Assembly: GCA_025210455.1 (NCBI GenBank)
Contig: JAOARQ010000014.1
Location: forward strand, 1 to 42,765
Direction: 5' to 3'
DNA from: Pelagimonas sp.
GTDB lineage: Bacteria > Pseudomonadota > Alphaproteobacteria > Rhodobacterales > Rhodobacteraceae
Length of the DNA: 42,765 nucleotides
In this document: positions 1 to 8,077 of the stretch, piece by piece
How positions within the stretch are numbered: the stretch's first letter is position 1
Layout of the letters: every line of letters begins with the position of its first letter
The notes under the pieces: generated by a model
What the model saw: the letters and a program-made list of their open reading frames with translations, nothing else
Database searches by the model: none
What the model was told of the DNA's origin: nothing
Program-made: the position numbers and the translations under genes

Positions 1-240
1 GAATATGCGGGTTGAAAGGGTTTCATAGCTGGAAAACACTTCGGCGTTTCCAGTCAGAACCAAAGCCAGGACAATGGTCAGAAAAATAAGGATGTCTTTA
101 GAGTACAGCCAGAGCGACAGCTCGTGCCTTGTTAGTGAAATCACCTTGCTGTTGTTCAGCCGCAGATGGATGGTTTGATCACCCTGCCAGACGTCTTTTT
201 GCTGCTGAATAAGTAATCTGAGACCACGCACAAAGAGCAC
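1..240 (-). CDS. Partial membrane protein, probable LytTR-type regulator N-terminus
   Basis: An open frame runs without a stop from a GTG at 240 off the left edge of the window, giving 80 residues. It starts VLFVRGLRLLIQQQ, has a charged stretch containing LTRHELSLWLYS, and then a clear hydrophobic segment (KDILIFLTIVLALVLTG, about residues 50-66). The pattern of a basic TRxEL-type amphipathic segment followed directly by the first membrane helix resembles the N-terminus of roseobacter proteins with several membrane helices and a C-terminal LytTR DNA-binding domain. The diagnostic LytTR domain would lie outside the window, so this is inference from the N-terminal pattern only. The in-frame stop upstream (TAA) lies eight codons before the GTG; no strong ribosome binding site is visible. 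It is transcribed away from the flagellin gene. Confidence 0.4.
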   Translation of the reverse strand, partial: MLFVRGLRLLIQQQKDVWQGDQTIHLRLNNSKVISLTRHELSLWLYSKDILIFLTIVLALVLTGNAEVFSSYETLSTRIF

Positions 241-600
241 CTTTACTTTACCTACAATTTTTTACCTTTTCGAAAATGTTTAAGTCCAGAGTTGTCTGCG
301 CGGGTGACTCTTTTCACGCAGTTCTCTCAGGGGCACCCCGCAGTTTGATGCTGTAAAACTGATTTCGGTTGCTCAGTTTGTTCCCTCAGACGGGCTCTGC
401 CTTATTTTCGCCACAAAATGACCCGCTCAGGGCCACAAAGTGTTAATTGCGAGTTAATCGCTGCGGCGCAGGGTAAGGGGGCACGGAAATCGTGGCGCAG
501 GACGGAATGCTTTCCTGTATGGGTCAGAAGACGCGAAAATACCGATGGTCGGTATGCCCGCGCAGAAGCGCTTTAGTGAGTTTTGTTAGAGGCGCTGCAA
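241..600. other. Intergenic region between partial regulator and flagellin gene
   Basis: This 360-bp stretch holds no convincing gene. A small open frame at 492-704 overlaps the start of the flagellin gene in another frame and looks like a shadow. The part nearest the left gene is AT-rich, as expected for a promoter region of divergent genes. The one clear element is the CtrA-type site listed separately at 443-457, leaving a leader of about 140 bp before the flagellin ATG. Confidence 0.6.
443..457 (+). promoter_or_regulatory. CtrA-type binding site (TTAA-N7-TTAA)
   Basis: The sequence reads TTAATTGCGAGTTAA, an exact match to the CtrA consensus TTAA-N7-TTAA of alphaproteobacteria. It lies 143 bp upstream of the flagellin start codon. 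CtrA is known to control flagellar and motility genes in Rhodobacteraceae, so direct control of the flagellin gene by CtrA is likely. Seen: the exact motif and its position. Inferred: binding and direction of the effect. Confidence 0.7.
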
Positions 601-1899
601 ATGTCGAGTATCCTTACAAATCAGGGGGCCCAAACGGCCCTGCAAACCCTGAAATCAATCAATTCCCAAATGTCCCAGACCCAGTCTGCGATTTCCACGG
701 GTAAGGCGGTTTCGTCTTCAAGGGACAATGCGGCGGTCTGGGCCATCTCGAAAGTGATGGAATCGGACGTGGCCGGGTTCAAAAATGTCTCAGACAGTCT
801 GGCGCTGGGCAAGGCAACTGTTTCGGTGGCGCGTCAGGCCTCTGAAACCGTGACGGATCTGCTGACCGATATCAAAGGCAAAATCGTTGCCGCCCAGGGG
901 GACAATGTGGATCGTTCGAAGATCCAGACAGATATCGCGGCCCTGCGCGAACAGATTTCGTCGGTGGTCGGAGCCGCCAGCTTTAACGGGGCCAATCTGC
1001 TGAGCAACAAATCGGAAACCTCTGGCTCTGGCTCGGTCAATGTGCTGGCCTCGCTGGATCGCAGCAGCGACGGTGTGAACTCAACCGACATTGCTGTTTC
1101 CAAGCAGGATCTCGGGCTGCAGGCGTCTTCAGTGGCGGCCTCAGGTGGGACCTATGCGGCCGACGCTGTCACCGCGACGGTGGATGCCACTCAGACGCGC
1201 ACTCTGGATGCCAGTGGCCTCACCGTCGAAGCTGGGGCCGCCTTTTCCCTGAGCGTCTTCGGGACAGATGCCGACAATTCAACCTTTACTCAGGCTGATT
1301 ATCGTTCGACATCTTCCGCTGCCCAATCCCGAGCGGAAATGGCGTCTGGCGATATGACCTATGTGGCGCGCGAAGGTGACACTGCTGCGGATGTGGTCGC
1401 TGCGCTGGGGCGCAAGTGGGATGCCTATGCTGGCGACAATGGTCTGGACAAAGATGTTCTGAGCATCAAAGCTTCGGGCACCAATCTGGTTGCCACCTCT
1501 ACCGTGACAGACGGGACAGATTCCATCGCGGTGTCGATCAACACCCTGGGGACTGATGCAACCACCACCATTGGTGGCGGGCTCGAAGATCTTGCCGGTA
1601 TTGATGTCTCAACCAAACAGGGGGCCGAAAGCGCGCTTGCGCAGATTGATGGCCTGCTGGAGGTGGCGGTGAATGCCTCGGCTGCATTCGGTTCGTCTGA
1701 GGGGCGTCTGGATACGCAGGCGAATTTCGTATCGAACATGTCTTCTGCTTTGAAATCCGGTATCGGCGCCATGGTGGATGCGGATATGGAAGAGACGTCG
1801 GCCCGTCTGCAAGCGCTGCAGGTTCAGCAACAGCTGGCAACACAGGCGCTGTCGATCGCTAACCGGCAGCCACAATCGCTTTTGTCGCTCTTCCGCTAA
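601..1899 (+). CDS. fliC: Flagellin
   Basis: Encodes a 432-residue flagellin, the subunit of the flagellar filament, exported by the flagellar type III apparatus. The conserved N-terminal D0/D1 region (MSSILTNQGAQTALQTLKS through residue about 145, with SFNGANLL) and the C-terminal D1/D0 region (NFVSNMSSALKSGIGAMVDADMEE to LSLFR) are both intact. The centre is a Ser/Thr/Ala/Gly-rich variable domain with no cysteine, as expected of the surface-exposed part. I take the ATG at 601, preceded by TTAGAGG; an in-frame TTG at 583 would add six residues that flagellins do not have. No other flagellar gene is nearby, so this is a detached flagellin gene. A CtrA-type site upstream and a strong terminator downstream make it a single-gene unit. 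Confidence 0.95.
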   Translation: MSSILTNQGAQTALQTLKSINSQMSQTQSAISTGKAVSSSRDNAAVWAISKVMESDVAGFKNVSDSLALGKATVSVARQASETVTDLLTDIKGKIVAAQGDNVDRSKIQTDIAALREQISSVVGAASFNGANLLSNKSETSGSGSVNVLASLDRSSDGVNSTDIAVSKQDLGLQASSVAASGGTYAADAVTATVDATQTRTLDASGLTVEAGAAFSLSVFGTDADNSTFTQADYRSTSSAAQSRAEMASGDMTYVAREGDTAADVVAALGRKWDAYAGDNGLDKDVLSIKASGTNLVATSTVTDGTDSIAVSINTLGTDATTTIGGGLEDLAGIDVSTKQGAESALAQIDGLLEVAVNASAAFGSSEGRLDTQANFVSNMSSALKSGIGAMVDADMEETSARLQALQVQQQLATQALSIANRQPQSLLSLFR

Positions 1900-1920
1900 C
1901 TCACGGAATGGAAGTCGCAC

Positions 1921-2715
1921 TCAGGCAGGGCCTTCGGGCCCTGTTTTTGTATGTGAGGGTGCGATAATCACCTGCGTGTTCCAGCCTGCACAGTTTTCGG
2001 CCAGAAAGGCAGGCAGCGCTGCGTCTGTCACCAGTACATCCAGCGATTTCAATGTGGCGATCCGCACCGGCGCGCTGCGGTGCAGTTTGCTGTGATCCGC
2101 GGCCAGTATAGTCTTGCGAGACTGATCCAGAATGGTCTGGCTGACAGTTACCTCTTGCAGGTCATAGTCCAGAATATCGCCGCTTTCATCCATAGCAGAA
2201 CAGCCAATAATCGCCAGATCGAATTTGAACATCCGAATGGTGCGCGCAGCCAGATCCCCCACCAGCCCCCCATCACTGCTGCGAAAATGCCCGCCGGTTA
2301 GAATGACTTCGCAGCTTGGGTTGTCCGCCAGAATAGGGGGAATGTTGCTGTTGTTCGTGACTATCAGCAGGTTCTTATGGGCCATAAGTGCGCGCGCAAT
2401 GGCTTCGGTTGTCGAGCCGATATTCAGAAACAGGCTGGCCCCATCTGGGATCAATGCGGCGCAGGCGCGGGCGATATTGGTTTTGGCGTCGCTGTTCAGC
2501 TGGCGCCGTTCTTCATACTGAATATTGCTGGTGCCAGAGCTGGGCACCGCCCCCCCATGCACCCGTTCAATATGACCCAGCAAGGCCAGTTCGCCCAGAT
2601 CGCGGCGAATGGTCTGTTCGGTCACGTCAAAATGCCTGGCCAGTGCATCGACACTGACCTTGCCCTGCTGGCGGGCCATTTCAAGAATTTCAGGTTGGCG
2701 AAGGCGTTGTGACAT
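1921..2715 (-). CDS. glpR: DeoR-family repressor, probable glycerol-3-phosphate regulator
   Basis: A 264-residue DeoR-family transcription factor. The N-terminal winged helix-turn-helix (MSQRLRQPEILEMARQQGKV...VTEQTIRRDLGELALLGHIERVHGGAV, residues 1-55) is typical, and the C-terminal sugar-phosphate sensing domain carries LFLNIGSTTEAIARAL, NLLIVTNN and ADHSKL motifs. The gene is divergent from glpD, and in proteobacteria this pairing marks GlpR, which releases DNA on binding glycerol-3-phosphate. The ATG at 2715 is chosen; a TTG directly before it would add a single residue. The shared 128-bp spacer contains two GTGTTCG repeats. The gene ends convergently against the flagellin gene, with its last codons forming that gene's terminator. 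Confidence 0.88.
   Translation of the reverse strand: MSQRLRQPEILEMARQQGKVSVDALARHFDVTEQTIRRDLGELALLGHIERVHGGAVPSSGTSNIQYEERRQLNSDAKTNIARACAALIPDGASLFLNIGSTTEAIARALMAHKNLLIVTNNSNIPPILADNPSCEVILTGGHFRSSDGGLVGDLAARTIRMFKFDLAIIGCSAMDESGDILDYDLQEVTVSQTILDQSRKTILAADHSKLHRSAPVRIATLKSLDVLVTDAALPAFLAENCAGWNTQVIIAPSHTKTGPEGPA
1926..1948 (+). terminator. Rho-independent terminator of the flagellin gene
   Basis: A perfect 7-bp stem CAGGGCC/GGCCCTG closed by a TTCG tetraloop and followed by five T. It lies 26 bp after the flagellin stop codon. It sits entirely inside the last codons of the convergent glpR gene (encoding the C-terminal TGPEGPA), so these bases serve as protein code on one strand and terminator on the other. 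Confidence 0.85.
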
Positions 2716-2765
2716 CAAAGACCCTTTTCACTGGTTTTCACATTTTGTGCGGGACTGTGCAATAT

Positions 2766-2800
2766 GTGTTCGAAAATGTTGTTTTTGTGTTCGGTATTTT
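2766..2800. promoter_or_regulatory. Candidate GlpR operator: GTGTTCG direct repeats
   Basis: In the spacer between divergent glpR and glpD, GTGTTCGAAAATGTT at 2766 and GTGTTCGGTATTTTG at 2787 form a direct repeat whose start points are exactly 21 bp apart, two turns of the helix. TTCG is the core half-site of known GlpR operators. The site overlaps the region where either promoter should lie. Seen: the repeat. Inferred: binding by GlpR. Confidence 0.5.
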
Positions 2801-2843
2801 GCTGTATTGGCTGGCTAAGCGATTCCCACAAAGGATGCAGATC

Positions 2844-4436
2844 ATGGATCAGAACAGCGACACCCAGCACAATGACGAGATGGTTGATCTTTTTGTCATT
2901 GGCGGCGGGATCAACGGCTGCGGGATCGCGCGTGATGCGGCGGGCCGGGGGCTTAGCGTTGTTTTGGCGGAAATGAAGGATCTGGGCTGGGCGACCTCTT
3001 CGGCATCGACCAAGTTGTTTCATGGCGGGTTACGCTATCTTGAAAACTTTGAATTCCGGCTGGTGCGCGAGGCCTTGATTGAACGCGAAACGCTGCTGAC
3101 AGCCATGCCACATATCAGCTGGCCCATGAGATTTGTCTTACCTTATCATAAGGGTATGAGGTTTGATAGCACGACACCACTGTCGCGCGTCTTGGGGGTG
3201 GTGGCCCCCTGGCTTAAGGGGCGGCGCCCTGCCTGGCTGATCCGCCTTGGCCTGTTTCTTTATGACACCATGGCCGGGCGGCAATTTCTTCCGGGCACCA
3301 CGCGGGTTGATTTGACCCGATCCAAAGAAGGGACGGGGCTGAAACCGGATTTTCGGTCAGCTTTCGAATACTCGGACTGCTGGGTTGATGATGCTCGTCT
3401 TGTTGCGCTGAATGCGCGGGACGCGGCGCAAAAAGGCGCACAGATTATGACCCGGACAGAGGTGATTTCAGCCACCCCCTGTGAGGGCGGTTGGAACGTT
3501 GAAACGAAAAATACCGAAAATGGTTCGATCACCACCACACGTGCAAAAGCGCTGGTGAATGCCGCGGGGCCTTGGGTGAAAGAGGTCATTCAGGGGCCGA
3601 TTGCTGCCAGAACCGATGGTCAGATCCGGCTTGTTCGCGGCAGCCATATTGTAACGCGCCGCCTGTTTGATCACGATAAGTGCTTCTTTTTTCAGGGCAC
3701 AGATGGGCGGATCGCCTTTGCCATTCCCTATGAACAGGACTTCACCCTGATTGGCACAACCGATGTGGATCACCCCTTTGCAGATGTGCGGCCAGAGTGC
3801 AGCCCAGAGGAAGAGCAATATCTGATCGACTTCGTAAACGCCTATCTGAAACAGCCGATTTCCTCTGAAGATGTTGTCTGGCGTTATTCCGGCGTGCGGC
3901 CGCTGTATGATGATGGGGCAGGGGCGGCTTCGACAGCGTCGCGGGATTACACATTGCGTGTGGACAGATCTGAAGGCGCGCCGGTTCTGAATGTCTTTGG
4001 TGGAAAAATCACCACATATCGGCGGCTTGCGGAATCCGCGATGCAGGAACTGGCTGAGGTATTCCCAGATATGCGCCAGCCCTGGACCGCAAGGGCCGCG
4101 CTGCCCGGCGGGGCTTTTCCGGTCGATGGGCAGGCCCAGCTGCGGGATGAGTTAAAACAAAGCTTTCCTTTCCTCAGTGATACCCATGTGGCGCGGCTGG
4201 TGCGCAGCTATGGGGTCGATAGTTTTGATCTGTTGCAGGGGGCGCAAGCGCTGGCAGACTTAGGGCACGACTTTGGCCAGACACTTTACGAGGTCGAAGT
4301 GCGCTGGCTGATGCAGCATGAATTTGCCCGCACCGCCGAGGATATCCTGTGGCGGCGCAGCAAGCTGGGGCTGCGGTTTTCTGATGCGCAGGTGGCGGCG
4401 CTTGAAAGCTGGCTGGCTGACCCTAGTCTTCGATAA
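2844..4436 (+). CDS. glpD: Aerobic glycerol-3-phosphate dehydrogenase
   Basis: A 530-residue flavoprotein that oxidises sn-glycerol-3-phosphate to dihydroxyacetone phosphate at the inner face of the cytoplasmic membrane and passes electrons to quinone. The FAD-binding fingerprint VIGGGINGCGIARDAAGRG is at residues 13-31, followed by the family motifs STKLFHGGLRYLE, NAAGPW, GTTD and VFGGKITTYR, and a C-terminal helical domain (DxxxxYGVDSFDLL to EDILWRRSKLGL). I use the ATG at 2844 with AAGGA eight bases upstream; an ATG at 2835 is also possible. Divergent from glpR, no other glp gene (kinase, transporter) is adjacent, so glycerol-3-phosphate must come from elsewhere. Its 3' end overlaps the convergent phosphopantetheinyl transferase gene by 14 bp. 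Confidence 0.95.
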   Translation: MDQNSDTQHNDEMVDLFVIGGGINGCGIARDAAGRGLSVVLAEMKDLGWATSSASTKLFHGGLRYLENFEFRLVREALIERETLLTAMPHISWPMRFVLPYHKGMRFDSTTPLSRVLGVVAPWLKGRRPAWLIRLGLFLYDTMAGRQFLPGTTRVDLTRSKEGTGLKPDFRSAFEYSDCWVDDARLVALNARDAAQKGAQIMTRTEVISATPCEGGWNVETKNTENGSITTTRAKALVNAAGPWVKEVIQGPIAARTDGQIRLVRGSHIVTRRLFDHDKCFFFQGTDGRIAFAIPYEQDFTLIGTTDVDHPFADVRPECSPEEEQYLIDFVNAYLKQPISSEDVVWRYSGVRPLYDDGAGAASTASRDYTLRVDRSEGAPVLNVFGGKITTYRRLAESAMQELAEVFPDMRQPWTARAALPGGAFPVDGQAQLRDELKQSFPFLSDTHVARLVRSYGVDSFDLLQGAQALADLGHDFGQTLYEVEVRWLMQHEFARTAEDILWRRSKLGLRFSDAQVAALESWLADPSLR

Positions 4437-5148
4437 ACTGGAAACGGGTGAAGACCATGCCGTTGCAGATGTCGTACTCAAGGGTGAACAACCGACCGGA
4501 AACTAGGGTTTCGCTTAGCGGTTTGGTAAGGGTGATCACAAGCCTGCCCTCCTTTGGCGGCTGTGTGATTTGGGCATAGTCAAACCCAAAGATGCGGCGC
4601 ACGCTGGGGTATAAGCCTTTGAAGAGGCTTTCCTTTGCCGAAAACGCAAGGGTGGCCGCCGTCAGGCGCGGCAAATCCGAAGCGGCCAGCACCCGCTGAT
4701 CATGTTGGCTTAGAACCACCCCGTTCAAGGCGGCGAATTTCTTTTCATCGACGATATGTTCGATATCGATGGCAGGTTGAAGCCCGGCGTTTTCTGTCAA
4801 CACACAGCCGCAATGATGGCGGGTGTGGCTGATGGAACCGCGCAGCCCCGATGGCCAAATCGGCGCGCGATCTGCGCCGGATGGGATATCCTGAGGGCTC
4901 AGCCCGAGTTCATACTGCGCCAGTTTTGCTGCGCATCGCCCGGCCAGATATTCGGCTTGCCGCTTTTCAATAGCTTTGGAGATACGATCCGGGCAGGTGA
5001 TATTCAGCCGAGAAAACAAAGATATATCATAGGCTTGAATGTCATAAGGCGCATCAATTTGCAGCGCATCCCCAAACCGCTGCACGCGGGGTGTGCCCAG
5101 AAATCCAGCGGCAGAATCTAGAAAGTCGTCCTGCTGTTCCCGCGTCAC
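4423..5148 (-). CDS. 4'-phosphopantetheinyl transferase (Sfp/EntD type)
   Basis: A 241-residue protein of the Sfp/EntD superfamily, which moves the phosphopantetheine arm of coenzyme A onto a serine of carrier proteins. Visible motifs, in order: EKRQAEYLAGRCAA (61-74), WPSGLRGSISHT (98-109), the Mg-binding AIDIE (126-130) and FSAKESLFK (169-177). These are the standard P1-P3 motifs with the catalytic Asp/Glu and Lys. The start ATG overlaps the stop of the upstream SDR gene in ATGA, so translation is probably coupled. No polyketide or peptide synthetase is in the window, so the carrier protein served is unknown. The gene is the last of a three-gene minus-strand operon beginning with a glycosyltransferase. 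Confidence 0.88.
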   Translation of the reverse strand: MTREQQDDFLDSAAGFLGTPRVQRFGDALQIDAPYDIQAYDISLFSRLNITCPDRISKAIEKRQAEYLAGRCAAKLAQYELGLSPQDIPSGADRAPIWPSGLRGSISHTRHHCGCVLTENAGLQPAIDIEHIVDEKKFAALNGVVLSQHDQRVLAASDLPRLTAATLAFSAKESLFKGLYPSVRRIFGFDYAQITQPPKEGRLVITLTKPLSETLVSGRLFTLEYDICNGMVFTRFQFIED

Positions 5149-5891
5149 AGCGCCATAACCCCGCCATCCACGGCAATGGCCTGACCGGTCATATAGCTGT
5201 TGTCAGGCGAAATGAGGCTAATCATGGCGCTGGCCACTTCGTTCGGGTCGGCCAGACGTTTCATCGGGCTGGCCTGCGCCAGAAACTCCTGCATATCCGC
5301 TGCGCCGCCTTCTGTGACCAAGGGGGTCGGGCTGTAAAAGGGGCAGATGGCGTTAACGCGGATGCCTTTGCGGGCGTTTTCTGCCGCGGCGGTTTTGGTC
5401 AACCCGATCACCGCGTGTTTTGAGGCCGCATATGAGGCCAGCTTGGGCGCGCCATTGATCCCCGCCACCGATGAGGTGTTCAGGATGCACCCGCCTGTTT
5501 TCAAGGCCAAAAGTTGATGCTTCATGCCAAAGAACACACCTTTGGTATTGATCGCATAACAGCGATCCATGTCCTCTTCGGTGGTGTGGGTCAGGGGTTT
5601 CAAATCCGGGGCAATCCCGGCGTTGTTCACCGCAATATCCAGCCTGCCAAAGCTTTGGATCGCCAGATCAACCAGTGCTTTTTGATCCGCTTCACAGGTG
5701 ACATCACAGCGGGCATAGCGCGCGCCAAGCGCCCCTGCGACGTCCTGTAATGCCGTCAGATTGATATCGCCCAGCACCAGGTGCGCCCCCTGATCTGCCA
5801 GCCGTCGTGCCAAAATCTGACCAAAGCCGCTGGCGGCGCCGGTGATCAGAACCACCTGTTTCGCAAATTTGGGCTCTGCTGCGCTGGTCAA
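5145..5891 (-). CDS. Short-chain dehydrogenase/reductase
   Basis: A 248-residue NAD(P)-dependent oxidoreductase of the classical SDR family. The cofactor motif TGAASGFG follows the first strand (VVLITG), an Asp after the second strand (GDIN) suggests NAD(H) preference, NNAG is present, and the catalytic triad is Ser (NTSSVAG), Tyr and Lys (YAASK). The C-terminal GQAIAVDGG closes the family pattern. The start is taken as the TTG at 5891, whose last two bases overlap the TGA stop of the upstream glycosyltransferase; AAGGGGAGA lies just before it. The open frame continues upstream to 6119 but only as a shadow of the glycosyltransferase. Substrate cannot be told from sequence. Confidence 0.9.
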   Translation of the reverse strand: MTSAAEPKFAKQVVLITGAASGFGQILARRLADQGAHLVLGDINLTALQDVAGALGARYARCDVTCEADQKALVDLAIQSFGRLDIAVNNAGIAPDLKPLTHTTEEDMDRCYAINTKGVFFGMKHQLLALKTGGCILNTSSVAGINGAPKLASYAASKHAVIGLTKTAAAENARKGIRVNAICPFYSPTPLVTEGGAADMQEFLAQASPMKRLADPNEVASAMISLISPDNSYMTGQAIAVDGGVMAL

Positions 5892-8077
5892 TGGGCTGTC
5901 TCCCCTTTTTCGACGGTGAAAAAGAACTCTTCTGCCGGGGCTTTTTCCAGAATTTCCTCGGGCACACAGTCTGGCCCGGTCAAAAATACATTTGCGCCAA
6001 AACGCCCATGCATGCGCGACAGCTTTTCCAGCCGTGGCCCGGTCAGCTGTTCGAAAAACTGCTGCTGATCGGGGCGGGCGCGCAATTCGTCGATCTTGGC
6101 GCGATGGGCGGCGACACATTTTTCGTGCTGCGCGGCGATCTCGGGATCAGCCATCAGCTTATCATATTCGACCTTCATCATGTCGATGCGCCGCATGATC
6201 GAACGTTCTTCTACTGCGTTGTTGTTCATGCGAAACCAATAGGCCAGCCCCTGATCGCGGTCGACGTGGTTCACGCGGCCCCGGTCACGTTTAACCAGAA
6301 AGCTTTCGGCATTGCGCACCGCATAATGATTGAGCGACACCAGATCATAGCCATAGGTCGCCTGCGTTGACCGCCAGGCGTTGCGGAATTCATTTTTCGG
6401 CAGGGGCCTGCCTGATCCGTTGACCCAGTTGATTTCTTCCCACAGCTGAGGACGCAGACCTTTGGGGCGATGCACCCCCATCTTCTTAAAGATCCCATTG
6501 TTGCGAAACAGGGTTTTGAATCCCCAGGCCTGATGCGGTTTCGGGGAAAACTCTTCGGCGCAGCGATCAAACTGGCCAATGGTGAATTCATCCGCAAAAT
6601 CATGACGATCCGAGTTGCCAAACAGCCGCCATGTGCAGGAAATCATATTGGCATCGGGCACCGCATCGAACAGATCCTTCAGCCGTCCGTCGCCCACTTT
6701 GACATTGATGAACTCATCCACATCCATGCAGATCAGCCAGTCGGCTTCTTGTTTCAGCGCTTCGTCTTCGGCCATTTGCAAGGCGGCGTGCTGTGGTTTC
6801 AGATCCATCTCGCGGAACTTGTTGTCGCGATGCTGCACGATCCCTTTTTCCTGCAGCAGATCAAAGAATGTATCGGTACCGTCGTCACAATCATTGGTAT
6901 AAACCAAAAAGCCCGTCACCCCGATGGCGCGGTGATAGGCCAGCCATTCGATGATAAAGGGGCCCTCGTTTTTCATCGTGGTGACGATGGTGGTCTTATA
7001 GCCTTCATCCGGGCTGGAGGTTTTGACCGCCGGCACCCGCACAGGATTGGCATCAAAGGCCTGCGCCATCAGCTGAATGATCGGCTGGCTTTCCACCAGC
7101 GAGGTTTTCGGCACGATCTGGCTGGCGCGCTGGGTGCGGTGGCGCACGGCCATGCAGCGCAGGAATGAGCCCTTTGCCGTTGGGGTGAGATCGGAAATGC
7201 GCAGGTATTTCAACAGGCTTTTGCCGGTCAGATGTGCGGGGGCAACGCACCAGCGGCGGCGCAGCTTGGGCTTGTCGAATTGTACGCAGATATGATCTGC
7301 GAAATGCGGGGTGTCATCATTGCGCACCCGCCATGGGTAACAATGCAGCCCCAGCATATCGACCGGCCCGTCCTGCGCCTGATCAAAGGGGTTCTTTTCC
7401 TTGTTCTGCCGGATCATCAGATCATGCAGATCCAGATTGGCAATGGCGCGGGCCTGTTTGAGAAACCTTTCATAGGCCAGCTGAAAAATCTGACTTTCCC
7501 CCAAAGGCGCGCGCCAGGGGTTGGGCGGCGGGATGTCCATCCGGTCGTGGCCGGGCGCCTCGGCGACATTGATGGGGTGCTCTTCCTCGGGGCGGTTTGC
7601 ATCGCCCAGGGGGCTGTCACATTCCATGACCACCACGATTAGATCGGCCTTGGCGCGTTTCAGGATCTTGGTGACATTCTCCCACAGAGATTTGGATTTT
7701 CCCGGCTTGCGGCGTTCAAAGATCACCGCCCCACCCAGATCATAGTGTTTGTGATGATAGAGCAGCCAATCGGCCACCACCCGTGCGCTTTCGCCATTGC
7801 GGGTGGCGATCAGCGCATTGCGCCCGGCAAACAGCCCGTGTTCTGCGCCGGCAAAGGTCAGATTGGCCCGCGCGCCCCGCAAGAAAGGCGCACCAGCGAT
7901 GGTGGCGCTGGTGTGTGGCGGTTGGGGCAGGATGGCGCGGGCAGCGTCCATATCGGCGTGTTTGAAAAACACATAGCTGGCAAGATTGGTGGCGGGATCC
8001 ACCACCGCATCCATCAGCGCCACGCCATTGATGTCGCGTCTCGTGAGTTTGCGAAAGATGACTTTTGCCTTGCTCAT
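5888..8077 (-). CDS. Two-domain family 2 glycosyltransferase with degenerate N-terminal copy
   Basis: A 729-residue protein. The C-terminal half (361 to about 610) is a Glyco_tranf_2_4-type domain: TTIVTTMKNEGPFIIEWLAYHR, FLVYTNDCDDGT, CMDVDEF (450-456, the DxD metal site) and GVHRPKG. The N-terminal half appears to be a diverged copy of the same domain: ALIATRNGESARVVADWLLYHH (88-109), and CYPWRVRNDDTPHFADHI (246-263) aligns with CTWRLFGNSDRHDFADEF in the C-terminal half. At the place of the DxD the N-terminal copy reads NLDLHDL, so it is probably not catalytic. The divergent neighbour at 8209 is a single-domain paralogue. The gene heads an operon with the SDR and phosphopantetheinyl transferase genes. 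Such proteins often build exopolysaccharide or modify surface glycans, but the substrate is unknown. Confidence 0.85.
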   Translation of the reverse strand: MSKAKVIFRKLTRRDINGVALMDAVVDPATNLASYVFFKHADMDAARAILPQPPHTSATIAGAPFLRGARANLTFAGAEHGLFAGRNALIATRNGESARVVADWLLYHHKHYDLGGAVIFERRKPGKSKSLWENVTKILKRAKADLIVVVMECDSPLGDANRPEEEHPINVAEAPGHDRMDIPPPNPWRAPLGESQIFQLAYERFLKQARAIANLDLHDLMIRQNKEKNPFDQAQDGPVDMLGLHCYPWRVRNDDTPHFADHICVQFDKPKLRRRWCVAPAHLTGKSLLKYLRISDLTPTAKGSFLRCMAVRHRTQRASQIVPKTSLVESQPIIQLMAQAFDANPVRVPAVKTSSPDEGYKTTIVTTMKNEGPFIIEWLAYHRAIGVTGFLVYTNDCDDGTDTFFDLLQEKGIVQHRDNKFREMDLKPQHAALQMAEDEALKQEADWLICMDVDEFINVKVGDGRLKDLFDAVPDANMISCTWRLFGNSDRHDFADEFTIGQFDRCAEEFSPKPHQAWGFKTLFRNNGIFKKMGVHRPKGLRPQLWEEINWVNGSGRPLPKNEFRNAWRSTQATYGYDLVSLNHYAVRNAESFLVKRDRGRVNHVDRDQGLAYWFRMNNNAVEERSIMRRIDMMKVEYDKLMADPEIAAQHEKCVAAHRAKIDELRARPDQQQFFEQLTGPRLEKLSRMHGRFGANVFLTGPDCVPEEILEKAPAEEFFFTVEKGETAH

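Noticed and set aside
5891-7168. Plus-strand frames of 159 and 232 residues under the two-domain glycosyltransferase
   Set aside because: Both mirror the coding pattern of the minus-strand glycosyltransferase and lack ribosome binding sites and known domains.
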